This document shows, piece by piece, positions 43,676 to 52,395 of a DNA stretch of 64,000 bases (its first letter is position 1; each line of letters begins with the position of its first letter). The DNA comes from Desulfobacula toluolica Tol2 (GTDB lineage: Bacteria; Desulfobacterota; Desulfobacteria; Desulfobacterales; Desulfobacteraceae). Where the stretch lies: NCBI RefSeq assembly GCF_000307105.1, contig NC_018645.1:4536001-4600000 (forward strand), in the 5' to 3' direction. A model generated the notes under the pieces. That model ran no database searches, was not told the origin of the DNA, and saw only the letters and a list, made by a program, of their open reading frames with translations. The translations under genes and the position numbers were made by a program.

Positions 43676-44476
43676 TTGGAAGGTAAAATAATCGTCATAA
43701 CATCTGGAAAAGGCGGTGTTGGAAAAACAACCGCCACTTCTTCTATTGGTGCCGCCCTTGCCCTTGAAGGCAAAAGGGTGGCAATTGTTGATATGGATAT
43801 CGGCTTAAGAAACCTTGATGTTGTTATGGGCCTGGAAAACAGGATCGTATTTAATATCGTTGATGTTGTCCAGGGAAAATGCAAAATAAGCCAGGCTGCC
43901 ATCAGGGATAGACGGATAGAAAACCTTTTCCTTATTCCGGCATCACAAAGTGACAACAAAGATGTGCTAACGACTTCCGGTGTGGAACGGGTGGCCAATC
44001 AGCTCAGAAAAGAGTTTGATTATGTGATCATGGATTCACCGGCCGGTATTGAAAAGGGATTTGAAAATTCAATTGTGGGTGCCAATGAGGCTCTGGTTGT
44101 CTGTACCCCTGATGTATCTGCTGTCAGGGATGCGGATCGCGTTATCGGAATTTTGTATTCAAGGTCGTTAACCCCGAAACTGATCGTGAACAGGATTGAA
44201 CCCAGCCGGGTGGCAAAGGGTGAAATGCTAAGTCATGAAGATGTTCTTGACGTTCTTTCCATTGATCTTGCAGGGCTTGTCCCCATGGATGAGCTTGTAT
44301 TGATTTCTTCCAATACAGGAACCCCTCTTGTTTTACAAAATGAATCAACAGCAGGCCAGGCATTTAAACGGATTGCCAGACGACTCAATGGTGAAGCAGA
44401 TTTGCCAATAGAAGTTCCAAACCATAAAACCAGCATGTGGGGCAAACTCAGCAAAACCTTTGGGTTTAAAAAATAA
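43676..44476 (+). CDS. minD: septum site-determining ATPase MinD
   Basis: This 266-residue membrane ATPase recruits MinC to the poles and is displaced by MinE. It has the deviant Walker A TSGKGGVGKTTATSS, switch residues in VAIVDMDIGLRNLDVVMGLE and IMDSPAGIEKG, and a C-terminal amphipathic membrane-targeting helix (SMWGKLSKTFGFKK). The start is a TTG at 43676 preceded by AGAGGTGTGAA, because no ATG fits the conserved N-terminus (MEGKIIVITS). Confidence 0.95.
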   Translation: MEGKIIVITSGKGGVGKTTATSSIGAALALEGKRVAIVDMDIGLRNLDVVMGLENRIVFNIVDVVQGKCKISQAAIRDRRIENLFLIPASQSDNKDVLTTSGVERVANQLRKEFDYVIMDSPAGIEKGFENSIVGANEALVVCTPDVSAVRDADRVIGILYSRSLTPKLIVNRIEPSRVAKGEMLSHEDVLDVLSIDLAGLVPMDELVLISSNTGTPLVLQNESTAGQAFKRIARRLNGEADLPIEVPNHKTSMWGKLSKTFGFKK

Positions 44477-44486
44477 GGAGAAATGA

Positions 44487-44753
44487 ATGTTCAGCGGATT
44501 AATAAAAAAATTTGCCAGTCAGAAACCAAGTAAAGATGCTGCAAAAAAAAGACTTCAATTCTCCTTAATATATGACAAGCTTGAGATAGACGATACAACA
44601 TTAACCAATCTTCAAAGAGATATTGTCGAAGTGATTTCAAATTATTTTGAGATTGATACAAGCTCTCTTGAACTCAAGGTCAAAAGGGGTGAAGAGGTGT
44701 CAGCACTGGTCTTTAACACACCCATTCTTCATATAAAACGAAAAACCGTATAA
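44487..44753 (+). CDS. minE: cell division topological specificity factor MinE
   Basis: This 88-residue protein has the N-terminal membrane and MinD-contact helix (MFSGLIKKF), the AAKKRLQFSLIYDK segment and a C-terminal dimerisation domain ending near residue 75. It stimulates the ATPase of MinD. The ATG follows AAGGAGAAATGA ten bases after the minD stop, completing the operon. Confidence 0.93.
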   Translation: MFSGLIKKFASQKPSKDAAKKRLQFSLIYDKLEIDDTTLTNLQRDIVEVISNYFEIDTSSLELKVKRGEEVSALVFNTPILHIKRKTV

Positions 44754-44772
44754 GTTAGATCTTAAATTTGAC

Positions 44773-44853
44773 TAACAGCCATGGCAGATTGAGCTTTCAC
44801 AACAAAACGTGAAAGATATTTGATTTCAACTATTTAAAAGTTCTTTCATATAA
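44773..44853 (+). repeat. two-hairpin interspersed repeat, copy 9
   Basis: It has the head TAACAGCCATGGCAGATTG, the linker CACAACAAAACGTGAAAG and the second stem GAAAGA / TCTTTC with tail CATATAA. Its last three bases are the first three of copy 10, so the two are fused head to tail. Confidence 0.8.
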
Positions 44854-44946
44854 CTGCCACGGGCAGACTTGCTCTTTCGCTCAGATTTGCCCACAACAAA
44901 AAATGCAAGTTACTGTTTGAATTTTTAAAGACTTTCATATAGAAAA
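44851..44946 (+). repeat. two-hairpin interspersed repeat, copy 10
   Basis: The head is TAACTGCCACGGGCAGAC, the middle TTTGCCCACAACAAAA, and the tail AAAGACTTTCATATAGAAAA. Its 3' part from 44915 is the left end of a 294-bp tandem duplication, so the tail appears again at 45209-45240. Confidence 0.85.
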
Positions 44947-45502
44947 GCACCAAAATGAGCTTGCAGCCTTGTTTTAGCTCTTTCTTTTTTTCCTTCCAAG
45001 TACCCTATCTATTTAAGACACCCAATCTTTTTTTGTTTTATGATCAATTCGTGATTATTTTAATAATTAAGCGGTGAATTTCAGCATCGTTAATTTAATG
45101 AACCGTCAAGGATTTCAAATTATTTCATTTGAGATCCTAAGCAATCTTTAAAAAAAAAGGAGATGCAAAATGAAACAAAAAATGATCCTGTTTCTGATGG
45201 TTATGACAGTTTGAATTTTTAAAGACTTTCATATAGAAAAGCACCAAAATGAGCTTGCAGCCTTGTTTTAGCTCTTTCTTTTTTTCCTTCCAAGTACCCT
45301 ATCTATTTAAGACACCCAATCTTTTTTTGTTTTATGATCAATTCGTGATTATTTTAATAATTAAGCGGTGAATTTCAGCATCGTTAATTTAATGAACCGT
45401 CAAGGATTTCAAATTATTTCATTTGAGATCCTAAGCAATCTTTAAAAAAAAAGGAGATGCAAAATGAAACAAAAAATGATCCTGTTTCTGATGGTTATGA
45501 CA
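44915..45502 (+). repeat. exact 294-bp tandem duplication
   Basis: Bases 44915-45208 are repeated without a visible difference at 45209-45502. The unit contains the tail of repeat copy 10, the region upstream of msrAB and the first 13 codons of msrAB. The junction shows only a GTT microhomology. The first copy therefore carries a truncated gene start (see 45170). It is either a very recent duplication or an assembly artefact. Confidence 0.85.
45170..45214 (+). pseudogene. duplicated, truncated start of msrAB (14 codons)
   Basis: The upstream duplicate keeps the AAGGAGATGCAAA ribosome binding site and the ATG, then reads [14 protein letters not shown] and stops at the duplication junction. 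Ribosomes loading here would make only a hydrophobic 14-residue peptide. Confidence 0.7.
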
Positions 45503-46645
45503 GTTATTTTGATTTTCGGAGAGTATCTTTTTGCCGACAAACAGAATGCCGTAAAAAATAAAACAAAACAAGCCTCGGAGAATATTATGATATCAGATAA
45601 AGACGAAATAAAAAAAAATATAGGAAAGCTTGCAATTGCCACCTTTGCAGGAGGATGTTTCTGGTGTACAGAATCTGATTTTGAGAAAATCAAAGGAGTT
45701 AATCAAGTAATTTCCGGATATACCGGCGGGCAAGAAACAAACCCGACCTACCAGGAAGTGTCCGGAGGCAACACCGGTCATGCCGAGGCGATACAGGTGT
45801 ATTATGACCCCGATGTTGTGACCTATGATGAACTTTTGGATGTATTCTGGCGGCATATTAACCCGACAGATCCGGGCGGGCAGTTTGTGGACAGGGGGTC
45901 ACAGTACCGGTCGGAAATTTTTTACCATACCGAGGCGCAAAAAAGAAAGGCAATGGCTTCCAAGCAGGCATTGGAAAAATCAAAGATTTTTGATACGCCT
46001 GTTGTCACCCCCATTACAAAATTTGAAAAATTTTATGAGGCTGAAGCATACCACCAGGATTATTATAAGAAAAATTCATATCGGTATAAATATTACCGAT
46101 GGGGGTCCGGCAGGGATCAGTTTTTAGACAAAGTATGGAAGGATAAGAATATGGATAAAATGGACAAAAAGAAAAATCTGCCGGAGAAGAAAAAAACCGT
46201 TAACCTGTCATCCTGGTCAAAACCGGAAGATCCGGAGATCAAAAGAAAACTTACACCTCTGCAGTACAAGGTCACTCAGAATAACGGAACAGAACAGCCT
46301 TTTAACAATGAATACTGGGACAACACCAAAGATGGGATTTATGTGGATATTGTTTCAGGAGAACCTCTGTTCAGCTCCAAAGACAAATTCAAATCAGGTA
46401 CTGGGTGGCCAAGCTTTACAAAAGTTCTTGAGCCGGATCATGTTATTGAGAAAACAGATAAAAGCCTGTTCACGGTCCGGACAGAGGTGAGAAGCAGATA
46501 TGCGGATTCCCACCTGGGACATCTGTTTGATGACGGCCCCCAACCCACGGGCATGCGATATTGCATTAACTCTGCGGCATTGAGATTTATCCCCCAGAAC
46601 GAACTTGAAATTCAAGGATATGGCAAATATCTGGAAATGTTTTGA
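45464..46645 (+). CDS. msrAB: exported MsrA-MsrB methionine sulfoxide reductase fusion
   Basis: This 393-residue protein has an N-terminal signal peptide (hydrophobic residues 5-22 ending near FADKQ). It then has an MsrA domain ([34 protein letters not shown]) and an MsrB domain ([40 protein letters not shown] with the catalytic Cys). It repairs both sulfoxide epimers of methionine in periplasmic proteins. The MsrB zinc CxxC pairs appear absent. The strong AAGGAG site and the start are duplicated 294 bases upstream. Confidence 0.93.
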   Translation: MKQKMILFLMVMTVILIFGEYLFADKQNAVKNKTKQASENIMISDKDEIKKNIGKLAIATFAGGCFWCTESDFEKIKGVNQVISGYTGGQETNPTYQEVSGGNTGHAEAIQVYYDPDVVTYDELLDVFWRHINPTDPGGQFVDRGSQYRSEIFYHTEAQKRKAMASKQALEKSKIFDTPVVTPITKFEKFYEAEAYHQDYYKKNSYRYKYYRWGSGRDQFLDKVWKDKNMDKMDKKKNLPEKKKTVNLSSWSKPEDPEIKRKLTPLQYKVTQNNGTEQPFNNEYWDNTKDGIYVDIVSGEPLFSSKDKFKSGTGWPSFTKVLEPDHVIEKTDKSLFTVRTEVRSRYADSHLGHLFDDGPQPTGMRYCINSAALRFIPQNELEIQGYGKYLEMF

Positions 46646-46666
46646 CAAATAAAGACTTTTGATACG

Positions 46667-46701
46667 AAAGGTGTCTTCTATGCTATGGGAAAGGCACCTT
46701 T
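46667..46701 (+). terminator. possible terminator after msrAB
   Basis: The arms AAAGGTG (46667-46673) and CACCTTT (46695-46701) enclose a 21-base loop. No long T-run follows, so this is a weak candidate. Confidence 0.35.
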
Positions 46702-46734
46702 TCAAGTTTCAGTCCTTGTTTTTGACTGATTGTT

Positions 46735-47505
46735 ATGGTACTGGTGATCATGTTCCTGAGAAACAATCAAATGCAGCTTGCCATTAAGTTAAAAGACGCT
46801 ATTCTGGATGCCTATGATCCTGAAGCCGTCATATTGTTCGGATCTCTAGGGCGTGGTGATGCCGATGAGTTCAGTGATATAGACCTTTTAGTGATTATGG
46901 AAACGGTTCAAGATTCAAAAGAAGTGAGAAACAAGATATCCGAATCTCTGAACCATATCACAACCAACAAACATATTATCGTTAAAAAGGTTAACGAGTT
47001 TATTCATCAATTTGATATCCCCGGAACCCTTGTTTTCCCGGCAATGAATGAAGGACAAATACTGTTCGAAAAAACCGATATTTTGCAACAATTTCCGACA
47101 ACAGATTCATATATCACAAGAAAGCAGAAGGTGATTAAAACCGAATACCTTCAAAAAGCCCATGAATATTTGACCCTGGCTGAAGCATCGCTCAAGACGA
47201 ATCATATGTTCAGGTGCAGGGATTTTGCAAAATTTGCTGCGATACGGGCGACAAAAGGCCTTTTTGTCAGACATGATATTCATCCGCCAAGGGATACTGA
47301 TTTGGTTCAACTTTTTCACAGTATCAAAAAATTCGAACCAGGCTTGATGAAATATAACGAATTTTTGAGAAAATTAAACACCTATTGTCCTGAAAAGACC
47401 GGTGATGAGGCAGATCTGAAAAATGCTGCTGTTCTCCAAAGCACAAGAGATTTCATTGAGCATGTTAAAGATACATGCTTGGATGATAATCAAAAAAGCA
47501 ATTAG
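46735..47505 (+). CDS. nucleotidyltransferase-HEPN fusion protein
   Basis: The N-terminal part (about residues 12-110) is a minimal nucleotidyltransferase with GS at 36-37 and the catalytic DxD (Asp48, Asp50) in LFGSLGRGDADEFSDIDLLV. The C-terminal part (about 130-250) is helical and HEPN-like (KAHEYLTLAEASLKTNHMF and DFAKFAAIRATKGLFVRH). The two usually occur as separate MNT antitoxin and HEPN toxin genes. Here they are in one chain, as in kanamycin-nucleotidyltransferase-type proteins. The start is uncertain because a second ATG 15 bases on is also possible. Confidence 0.82.
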   Translation: MVLVIMFLRNNQMQLAIKLKDAILDAYDPEAVILFGSLGRGDADEFSDIDLLVIMETVQDSKEVRNKISESLNHITTNKHIIVKKVNEFIHQFDIPGTLVFPAMNEGQILFEKTDILQQFPTTDSYITRKQKVIKTEYLQKAHEYLTLAEASLKTNHMFRCRDFAKFAAIRATKGLFVRHDIHPPRDTDLVQLFHSIKKFEPGLMKYNEFLRKLNTYCPEKTGDEADLKNAAVLQSTRDFIEHVKDTCLDDNQKSN

Positions 47506-47710
47506 AATTCCATTACTTGATGCCTACATCAATTCAGACGATTTCTCCAAATTTTCTTTACACACAGGCCAGATACTGATACGGATTGATCTGAATTTTC
47601 AATCCTTTCCGGTCGGACATAATTTGATTCTACATGATGTCCGGTTTTGTACAATAAAAGAATTGAAAATTGGAAAATATAATTTTTCATTAAAAAAAGG
47701 AGGTATCATA

Positions 47711-48103
47711 ATGGCGGAAATGACGGAAAAAATCAGAAACTTGTTTGAACAGGTTCCCATTGCTTCACTTTCCACGGCAACAACGGATGGCATTCCAAAC
47801 AGTGTTCCTGTTGGGGCAAAAAAAGTAATTGACAACGAAACTTTGCTCATCTCAAATCAGTATTTTAACAAAACACTTGAAAACATAAAAGCAAATCCCA
47901 AGGTAGCCGTCACTTTCTGGGAAGGAAAGGAAGGCTACCAGATCAAGGGCACGACAACCATAGAAACGGAAGGTCCCCGTTTTGAAGAGACATGTGCATG
48001 GATTAAAGAAAAGGGACATACCTGCAAGGGTGTTTTAATTATTAAAATAGATGAAATATTCGGTGTCTCCCCCGGACCGGGTGCAGGCAGAAAACTTGCA
48101 TAG
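47711..48103 (+). CDS. pyridoxamine 5'-phosphate oxidase-like flavin protein
   Basis: This 130-residue protein has the FMN-binding split-barrel fold. Visible segments are PIASLSTATTDGIPNSVPVG, NKTLENIKANPKVAVTFWEG and the glycine-rich C-terminus FGVSPGPGAGRKLA. Small members of this family bind FMN, F420 or heme and are often of unknown function in anaerobes. The ATG at 47711 follows AAAAAAAGGAGGTATCATA, a very strong ribosome binding site. The open frame extends upstream, but without support. Confidence 0.87.
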   Translation: MAEMTEKIRNLFEQVPIASLSTATTDGIPNSVPVGAKKVIDNETLLISNQYFNKTLENIKANPKVAVTFWEGKEGYQIKGTTTIETEGPRFEETCAWIKEKGHTCKGVLIIKIDEIFGVSPGPGAGRKLA

Positions 48104-48278
48104 TTTAGCCAACTGCCTCTTACGGGTTCTACAGGATGTTAAAAAGTACCATTGATGCAAATATGATGACCGGTTATCATGAGTTTTATCTCATATTAAT
48201 GACTCAGGACATTGATTTTTAAGGAAAAACTCGATAAGAAAAAGAGAATGTTGATCAGATAATATCCTGGAGTTATGA

Positions 48279-48980
48279 ATGCGTCTTGAATGTAACAGTC
48301 TGAATTTTACCTACCCCGGCAGTGAGATTGCCGTCATTAAGAACCTTTCTTTTTCCATGGAAAACCCAGGATTCAATGCTTTGTTCGGACCATCCGGGGT
48401 TGGGAAAACATCTTTGGCAAAAATAATTGCCAATATTAATGGGAGAAATATTCGATGTGGCGGTGATCTCTTGATCAACAACATGGATACTATTCTTTAT
48501 TCGTATAACCTGGAAAGGCTTCCGGGATGGTCGAGTACGGGCAATCATCTGAACAAGGTAACACCGCCTGGAAAAGAGGCATTAAAAAAACAATTAATCA
48601 ATATTTTTGAATTAAATGATGTGCTGGGCTCAAGATTTTCCCAGCTTTCCATGGGGCAGCAGAACCGTATCAATCTCATTCGATACCTGTTACAAAAATT
48701 TGATCTTCTGATTCTGGATGAAAGCCTTGCCAATGTTGATGAAAAATTGAGGGAATCAATCATCCTTGCTATCAAAGAATTATTTGCCGATAAAATGTTT
48801 TTATATATTTCCCACAACCTCATAGAGGTATCAAAATTTTGCAAACAGATTCTTGTTTTCGGAAAACAATCAGAAAACAAGGGCTGTTTTATGGTAAACG
48901 GGCAGGATTACAGAGCCGACTATCAACTGGACAAAAAAAAGCTGGATCTCACCATGCTGGAGATTATGAATGCTTTTTAG
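48279..48980 (+). CDS. divergent ABC transporter ATPase (NitT/TauT type)
   Basis: This 233-residue ATPase has Walker A FGPSGVGKTSLAK, Walker B LLILDESLANVD and the H-loop ISHN. The signature is LSMGQQNR instead of LSGGQ, and the Q-loop Gln is not evident (YSYNLERLPGW). It is placed before a matching permease (11-base overlap) and an NMT1-like binding protein, so it energises that importer. The ATG at 48279 has GGAG eight bases upstream. Confidence 0.85.
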   Translation: MRLECNSLNFTYPGSEIAVIKNLSFSMENPGFNALFGPSGVGKTSLAKIIANINGRNIRCGGDLLINNMDTILYSYNLERLPGWSSTGNHLNKVTPPGKEALKKQLINIFELNDVLGSRFSQLSMGQQNRINLIRYLLQKFDLLILDESLANVDEKLRESIILAIKELFADKMFLYISHNLIEVSKFCKQILVFGKQSENKGCFMVNGQDYRADYQLDKKKLDLTMLEIMNAF

Positions 48981-49737
48981 ACGAATTTATCAGTTTTTGA
49001 TCGTATATGCTATTGGCATTGCTTTTTTATTGATGATAAAGATGGTATTATCATTGTCCGATTATGTGATCCCGGGTGTTCCGTTAATCATTGAAACAGC
49101 AGGCCATTTAATTAAAACCTATTTTTTTGACGTTATGAACACCTTGTCAGTAACCGTACTGGGCCAGTGCATGTCGATTATCATGGCCTTTACCGTGGGG
49201 ATTGCCGGCCGGAAGTCATCCTGGATCGGTTCTTTTATTAAGGTGACGGCCTATAATATACAGGCATATCCAATTGTTGCCCTGGCCCCAATTATTTTCA
49301 TCCTTCTGGGGGATGGATTTCTTCCAAGGCTTTTGATTGCGTCCATGATCTGCTATTTTCCACTTCTTTTATCCGTGCTGGGCATCATGGCAACCCCGGT
49401 AGAAGATATTGAACATTTTTATATTGTCACAGGCCGGATGAGGTGGCAGCTTGAGGTAAAAATAAGGGCATTTGAAAATTTAAGCAAGCTGACGACCGTT
49501 ATATCGGGAAGCGCAACCCTTGCCATGGCCGGAACCATTGTGGCGGAATTCATTGCTGCCAATGCCGGGATCGGGTACAGTATCAGGATTGCTCTGTATC
49601 AAAGCGATCTGGCTAAAATTCTGATCGCGTTATTTATGATCGGCATCATTATATCCATATACCAGGGAATGTTGGAAACAATGGGAGAACAAATTAAAAC
49701 CAAATGGTCTATTTCAAAAAAAGGAGAGGTCTTATGA
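48970..49737 (+). CDS. ABC transporter permease (SsuC/TauC type)
   Basis: This 255-residue protein has about six hydrophobic helices and the EAA-type loop around FYIVTGRMRWQLEVKIRAFEN. It is the inner-membrane channel of the importer. It overlaps the ATPase gene at its start and the binding-protein gene (ATGA) at its end, giving a tightly coupled three-gene unit. Confidence 0.9.
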   Translation: MLFRRIYQFLIVYAIGIAFLLMIKMVLSLSDYVIPGVPLIIETAGHLIKTYFFDVMNTLSVTVLGQCMSIIMAFTVGIAGRKSSWIGSFIKVTAYNIQAYPIVALAPIIFILLGDGFLPRLLIASMICYFPLLLSVLGIMATPVEDIEHFYIVTGRMRWQLEVKIRAFENLSKLTTVISGSATLAMAGTIVAEFIAANAGIGYSIRIALYQSDLAKILIALFMIGIIISIYQGMLETMGEQIKTKWSISKKGEVL

Positions 49738-50741
49738 AAAAAAGCCATTTCATAGTACTGGTGCTTTTATTGTTTCTGATCTCTGCAACATCCGTACATG
49801 CAAAGCAAATCAAATTGAATTACAGGCTTAAATGGCTGTTTAACGCCAGTGTTGCAGGGGACATTTATGCTGATGCCAAAGGCTATTTTGCTGATGCCGG
49901 TTTAACCGTCAAGGTCAAGGAGGGAAGTCCTGAAAAAAACGCCATTAACGAATTGGAACTGGGGCATGCCGATTTTGGCGTGGCGTCCGCAGACCAAGTG
50001 ATTCGTGCCCTTGATAAGGGGGCCAAAATCGTCGTTATCGCACAAATTTTCCAGGTCAATCCCATGCAATGGATTTACCGGGCGGACCAACCTGAAATCA
50101 AAAAACTTGAGGATCTTAAAGGACGCAATATCGGCATCACGTTTGGCGGAAATGATGAAACCATTATGAATACCGTTTTTGCCAGGGCGGGCATTACAAA
50201 AAAAGATGTCACCATTACAGGGGTCAGGTTTGATTTTACCCCCTTTTTCAGACAAAAAGTGGATGTCTGGCCGGTATACAGAAATTCCCAGGGCGTTATA
50301 CTCAAAGCTAAACTGGACAAAGAGGGAGAAAAAATTTATTTTTTCAATCCAGCTGATTTTGGTGTAAATTTTGTGGCCAATTCCGTGATTACCTCGGAAA
50401 CGATGCTGAAAAACAGGCCCGAAATGGTTGAAAAATTTTTAGAAGCTTTGCTCAAAGGCTGGGAAGCCGCCATGAATCCGGCAAACGAAGCCTCAGTTCT
50501 CCAAGAAATCAAAAAACTGGATCAGGGAACCAATGATGAAATCAGGCAACAGCAGCTTGTCGCCACAAGAACCCTGATCAAACCATCCGTATCAATCAAA
50601 ATAGGCACTATTGATATCAATGCCTGGAAGCAGACCGAGCATATCATGTTCAAAGAAAAACAGATAAAAAACAAGGTCAATATTGCAACTCGTCTGATCC
50701 AAAACATTAGCAAACCAGTTGAATTTAAAAAATTTAATTAG
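49734..50741 (+). CDS. ABC transporter substrate-binding protein (NMT1/THI5-like)
   Basis: From the ATG at 49734 (AAGGAGAGGTCTT) this 335-residue protein has a signal peptide ending near SVHAKQ and the NMT1 fold. Segments include LNYRLKWLFNASVAGDIYAD, YFADAGLTVKVKEGSP, ADFGVASADQVIRA and GRNIGITFGGNDE. The family binds pyrimidine precursors of thiamine, riboflavin, alkanesulfonates or nitrate. The WLFNAS motif resembles thiamine-precursor and riboflavin importers, but the ligand is not certain. It lies 82 bases upstream of the hydrogenase genes. Confidence 0.87.
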   Translation: MKKSHFIVLVLLLFLISATSVHAKQIKLNYRLKWLFNASVAGDIYADAKGYFADAGLTVKVKEGSPEKNAINELELGHADFGVASADQVIRALDKGAKIVVIAQIFQVNPMQWIYRADQPEIKKLEDLKGRNIGITFGGNDETIMNTVFARAGITKKDVTITGVRFDFTPFFRQKVDVWPVYRNSQGVILKAKLDKEGEKIYFFNPADFGVNFVANSVITSETMLKNRPEMVEKFLEALLKGWEAAMNPANEASVLQEIKKLDQGTNDEIRQQQLVATRTLIKPSVSIKIGTIDINAWKQTEHIMFKEKQIKNKVNIATRLIQNISKPVEFKKFN

Positions 50742-50800
50742 TGAGTAATGATAATGAATCATCTCTTATGATGATCTGAACAGCATAATTTTATTTATGG

Positions 50801-50815
50801 TTATTTAATAAATAA
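50801..50815 (+). promoter_or_regulatory. 15-bp perfect palindrome before the hydrogenase start
   Basis: TTATTTA-A-TAAATAA ends four bases before the AAGGA ribosome binding region of the hydrogenase large subunit. It could be an operator or a small RNA hairpin that controls translation. No consensus promoter was found in the 82-bp gap. Confidence 0.35.
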
Positions 50816-50823
50816 GGAATTCC

Positions 50824-52335
50824 ATGAAAGTAGATATTGGTCCGGTAACCCGGTTGGAAGGTCATCTGAGTATCCATACAACGGTTGAAAATAATGTTAT
50901 TACAGAGGCAAAAAGCATGGGAGAAATGTTCAGAGGCTTTGAAGCATTTCTCCGGGGCCGGGATCCCCTGGATGCACAGCAAATAACTCAAAGAATCTGT
51001 GGTGTCTGCTGCTATGCACATGCTGTAGCATCCTCTTATGCTCAGGAATCTGCATATAATCTAAGCGTACCGCCAAACGGCCGTATTTTGCACAACCTGA
51101 TACAAGGAGCAAACCATCTGTATGATTATTTGTTGCACTTTTATCAATTGTCTGCATTGGATTTTGTAGATGTTACGGCAATCCTTGAATATAAAGGGTC
51201 GGATTCCGACCTTACAGTTCTCAGGGATTGGGTAAAAACAGAACTTAATTCAAAAACAGCTTTTCCAGCAGCACCCTTTTTGCCAAGACTGTCAGGACGC
51301 TATCTTTCCGATGCACAAGTAAACATAGGGGCTTTGAAACATTATATTGAATCGCTTGAAATCCAAAAAAAGGCCAACAGGGCCTCAGCTATTTTCGGCG
51401 GCAAATTTCCGCATGCCACTGCCATATTTCCAGGCGGATGCACCCAGTCTCCAACTATTGACAATATTGCATCATACAGGTCATTAATTTTTGAAGTTCG
51501 AAATTTTATCCATCAAAAATATATCCCAGACATACTGGCTGTTGCCAAAGAATTTCCCGATTACTGGAATATCGGAAAAAGCCGGGGCGGTTTTCTGTCA
51601 TATGGACTGCTGCCCCTTGGGCCGCAATTGGACAGCAAACGATTGTTTGCGCCAGGCGTCTTGTTTCAAGACAATTTTGCCCGTGTTGACTTTGATGCCA
51701 TTCAGGAAGATGTAAAATATTCCAAATACTCATCCCCTTCAGGCTTAAAGGTAAGAAATGGGGAATTAACCCCATCCTCCCATAAAACAGGGGCATATTC
51801 ATGGGTTAAAGCGCCAAGATATCAGGAGAAAATGGTGGAGGTCGGCCCGGCAGCCAGGATATTGGTGGATTATCATCAAAACAACAACCCGAAAATCAAA
51901 CAATTGGTGGATAAATTTGCCGGTTTGGCGGGCATCAAGGCCGAAAACCTGAACTCAGTACTGGGAAGACATCTGTGCCGTGCTATATCTGCCGCAGTTA
52001 TTGCTGATTTTCTGCTGGAGGAGACGGAGCGTATTGATCTTAAAGGACAACACATGGCCCAATATAATCTTCCAAAATCAGGTGAAGGATTTGGTGCCAC
52101 AGAAGCTTCACGGGGTGCCCTTCTCCATTATATTAAAGTTAAAGATTACAAAATAAAAAAATATGAGTGCGTTGTTCCAACCACATGGAACTGTTCGCCC
52201 AAAGATGATAATGATCAGCCCGGAGCGCTTGAATCGGCTTTGATCGGAACCCGGGTTGAGAATCCTGATGAACAGATTGAGGCCAACAGAATTGTACATT
52301 CTTTTGATCCGTGCTTAGCCTGTGCCGTACATTAA
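50824..52335 (+). CDS. [NiFe] hydrogenase large subunit without C-terminal peptide
   Basis: This 503-residue protein carries the NiFe(CN)2CO active site. Ligands are Cys59 and Cys62 in the L1 motif RICGVCCYAH and Cys497 and Cys500 in the L2 motif DPCLACAVH. The chain stops exactly at the last His (503). The usual C-terminal extension, cleaved by a HyaD/HynC-type protease after nickel insertion, is missing, as in regulatory hydrogenases. The gene order, large before small, is unusual for membrane-side hydrogenases. A small subunit with a Tat leader follows after 60 bases, and a heme-c chemoreceptor follows that. No maturation genes are in the window. Confidence 0.93.
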   Translation: MKVDIGPVTRLEGHLSIHTTVENNVITEAKSMGEMFRGFEAFLRGRDPLDAQQITQRICGVCCYAHAVASSYAQESAYNLSVPPNGRILHNLIQGANHLYDYLLHFYQLSALDFVDVTAILEYKGSDSDLTVLRDWVKTELNSKTAFPAAPFLPRLSGRYLSDAQVNIGALKHYIESLEIQKKANRASAIFGGKFPHATAIFPGGCTQSPTIDNIASYRSLIFEVRNFIHQKYIPDILAVAKEFPDYWNIGKSRGGFLSYGLLPLGPQLDSKRLFAPGVLFQDNFARVDFDAIQEDVKYSKYSSPSGLKVRNGELTPSSHKTGAYSWVKAPRYQEKMVEVGPAARILVDYHQNNNPKIKQLVDKFAGLAGIKAENLNSVLGRHLCRAISAAVIADFLLEETERIDLKGQHMAQYNLPKSGEGFGATEASRGALLHYIKVKDYKIKKYECVVPTTWNCSPKDDNDQPGALESALIGTRVENPDEQIEANRIVHSFDPCLACAVH

Positions 52336-52395
52336 TAACCAGACCGATAATTACAACAGGCTGAAACTTTTTAATTTTTCGTTGAGGACAAATTT

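Noticed and set aside
44773-44946. CRISPR array
   Set aside because: Two adjacent repeat copies share an end, but they differ in sequence and length, have no regular spacers and no cas genes nearby.
47423-47710. In-frame N-terminal extension of the flavin split-barrel protein
   Set aside because: A very strong ribosome binding site and the family start lie at 47711, and the upstream frame overlaps the MNT-HEPN gene in another frame.
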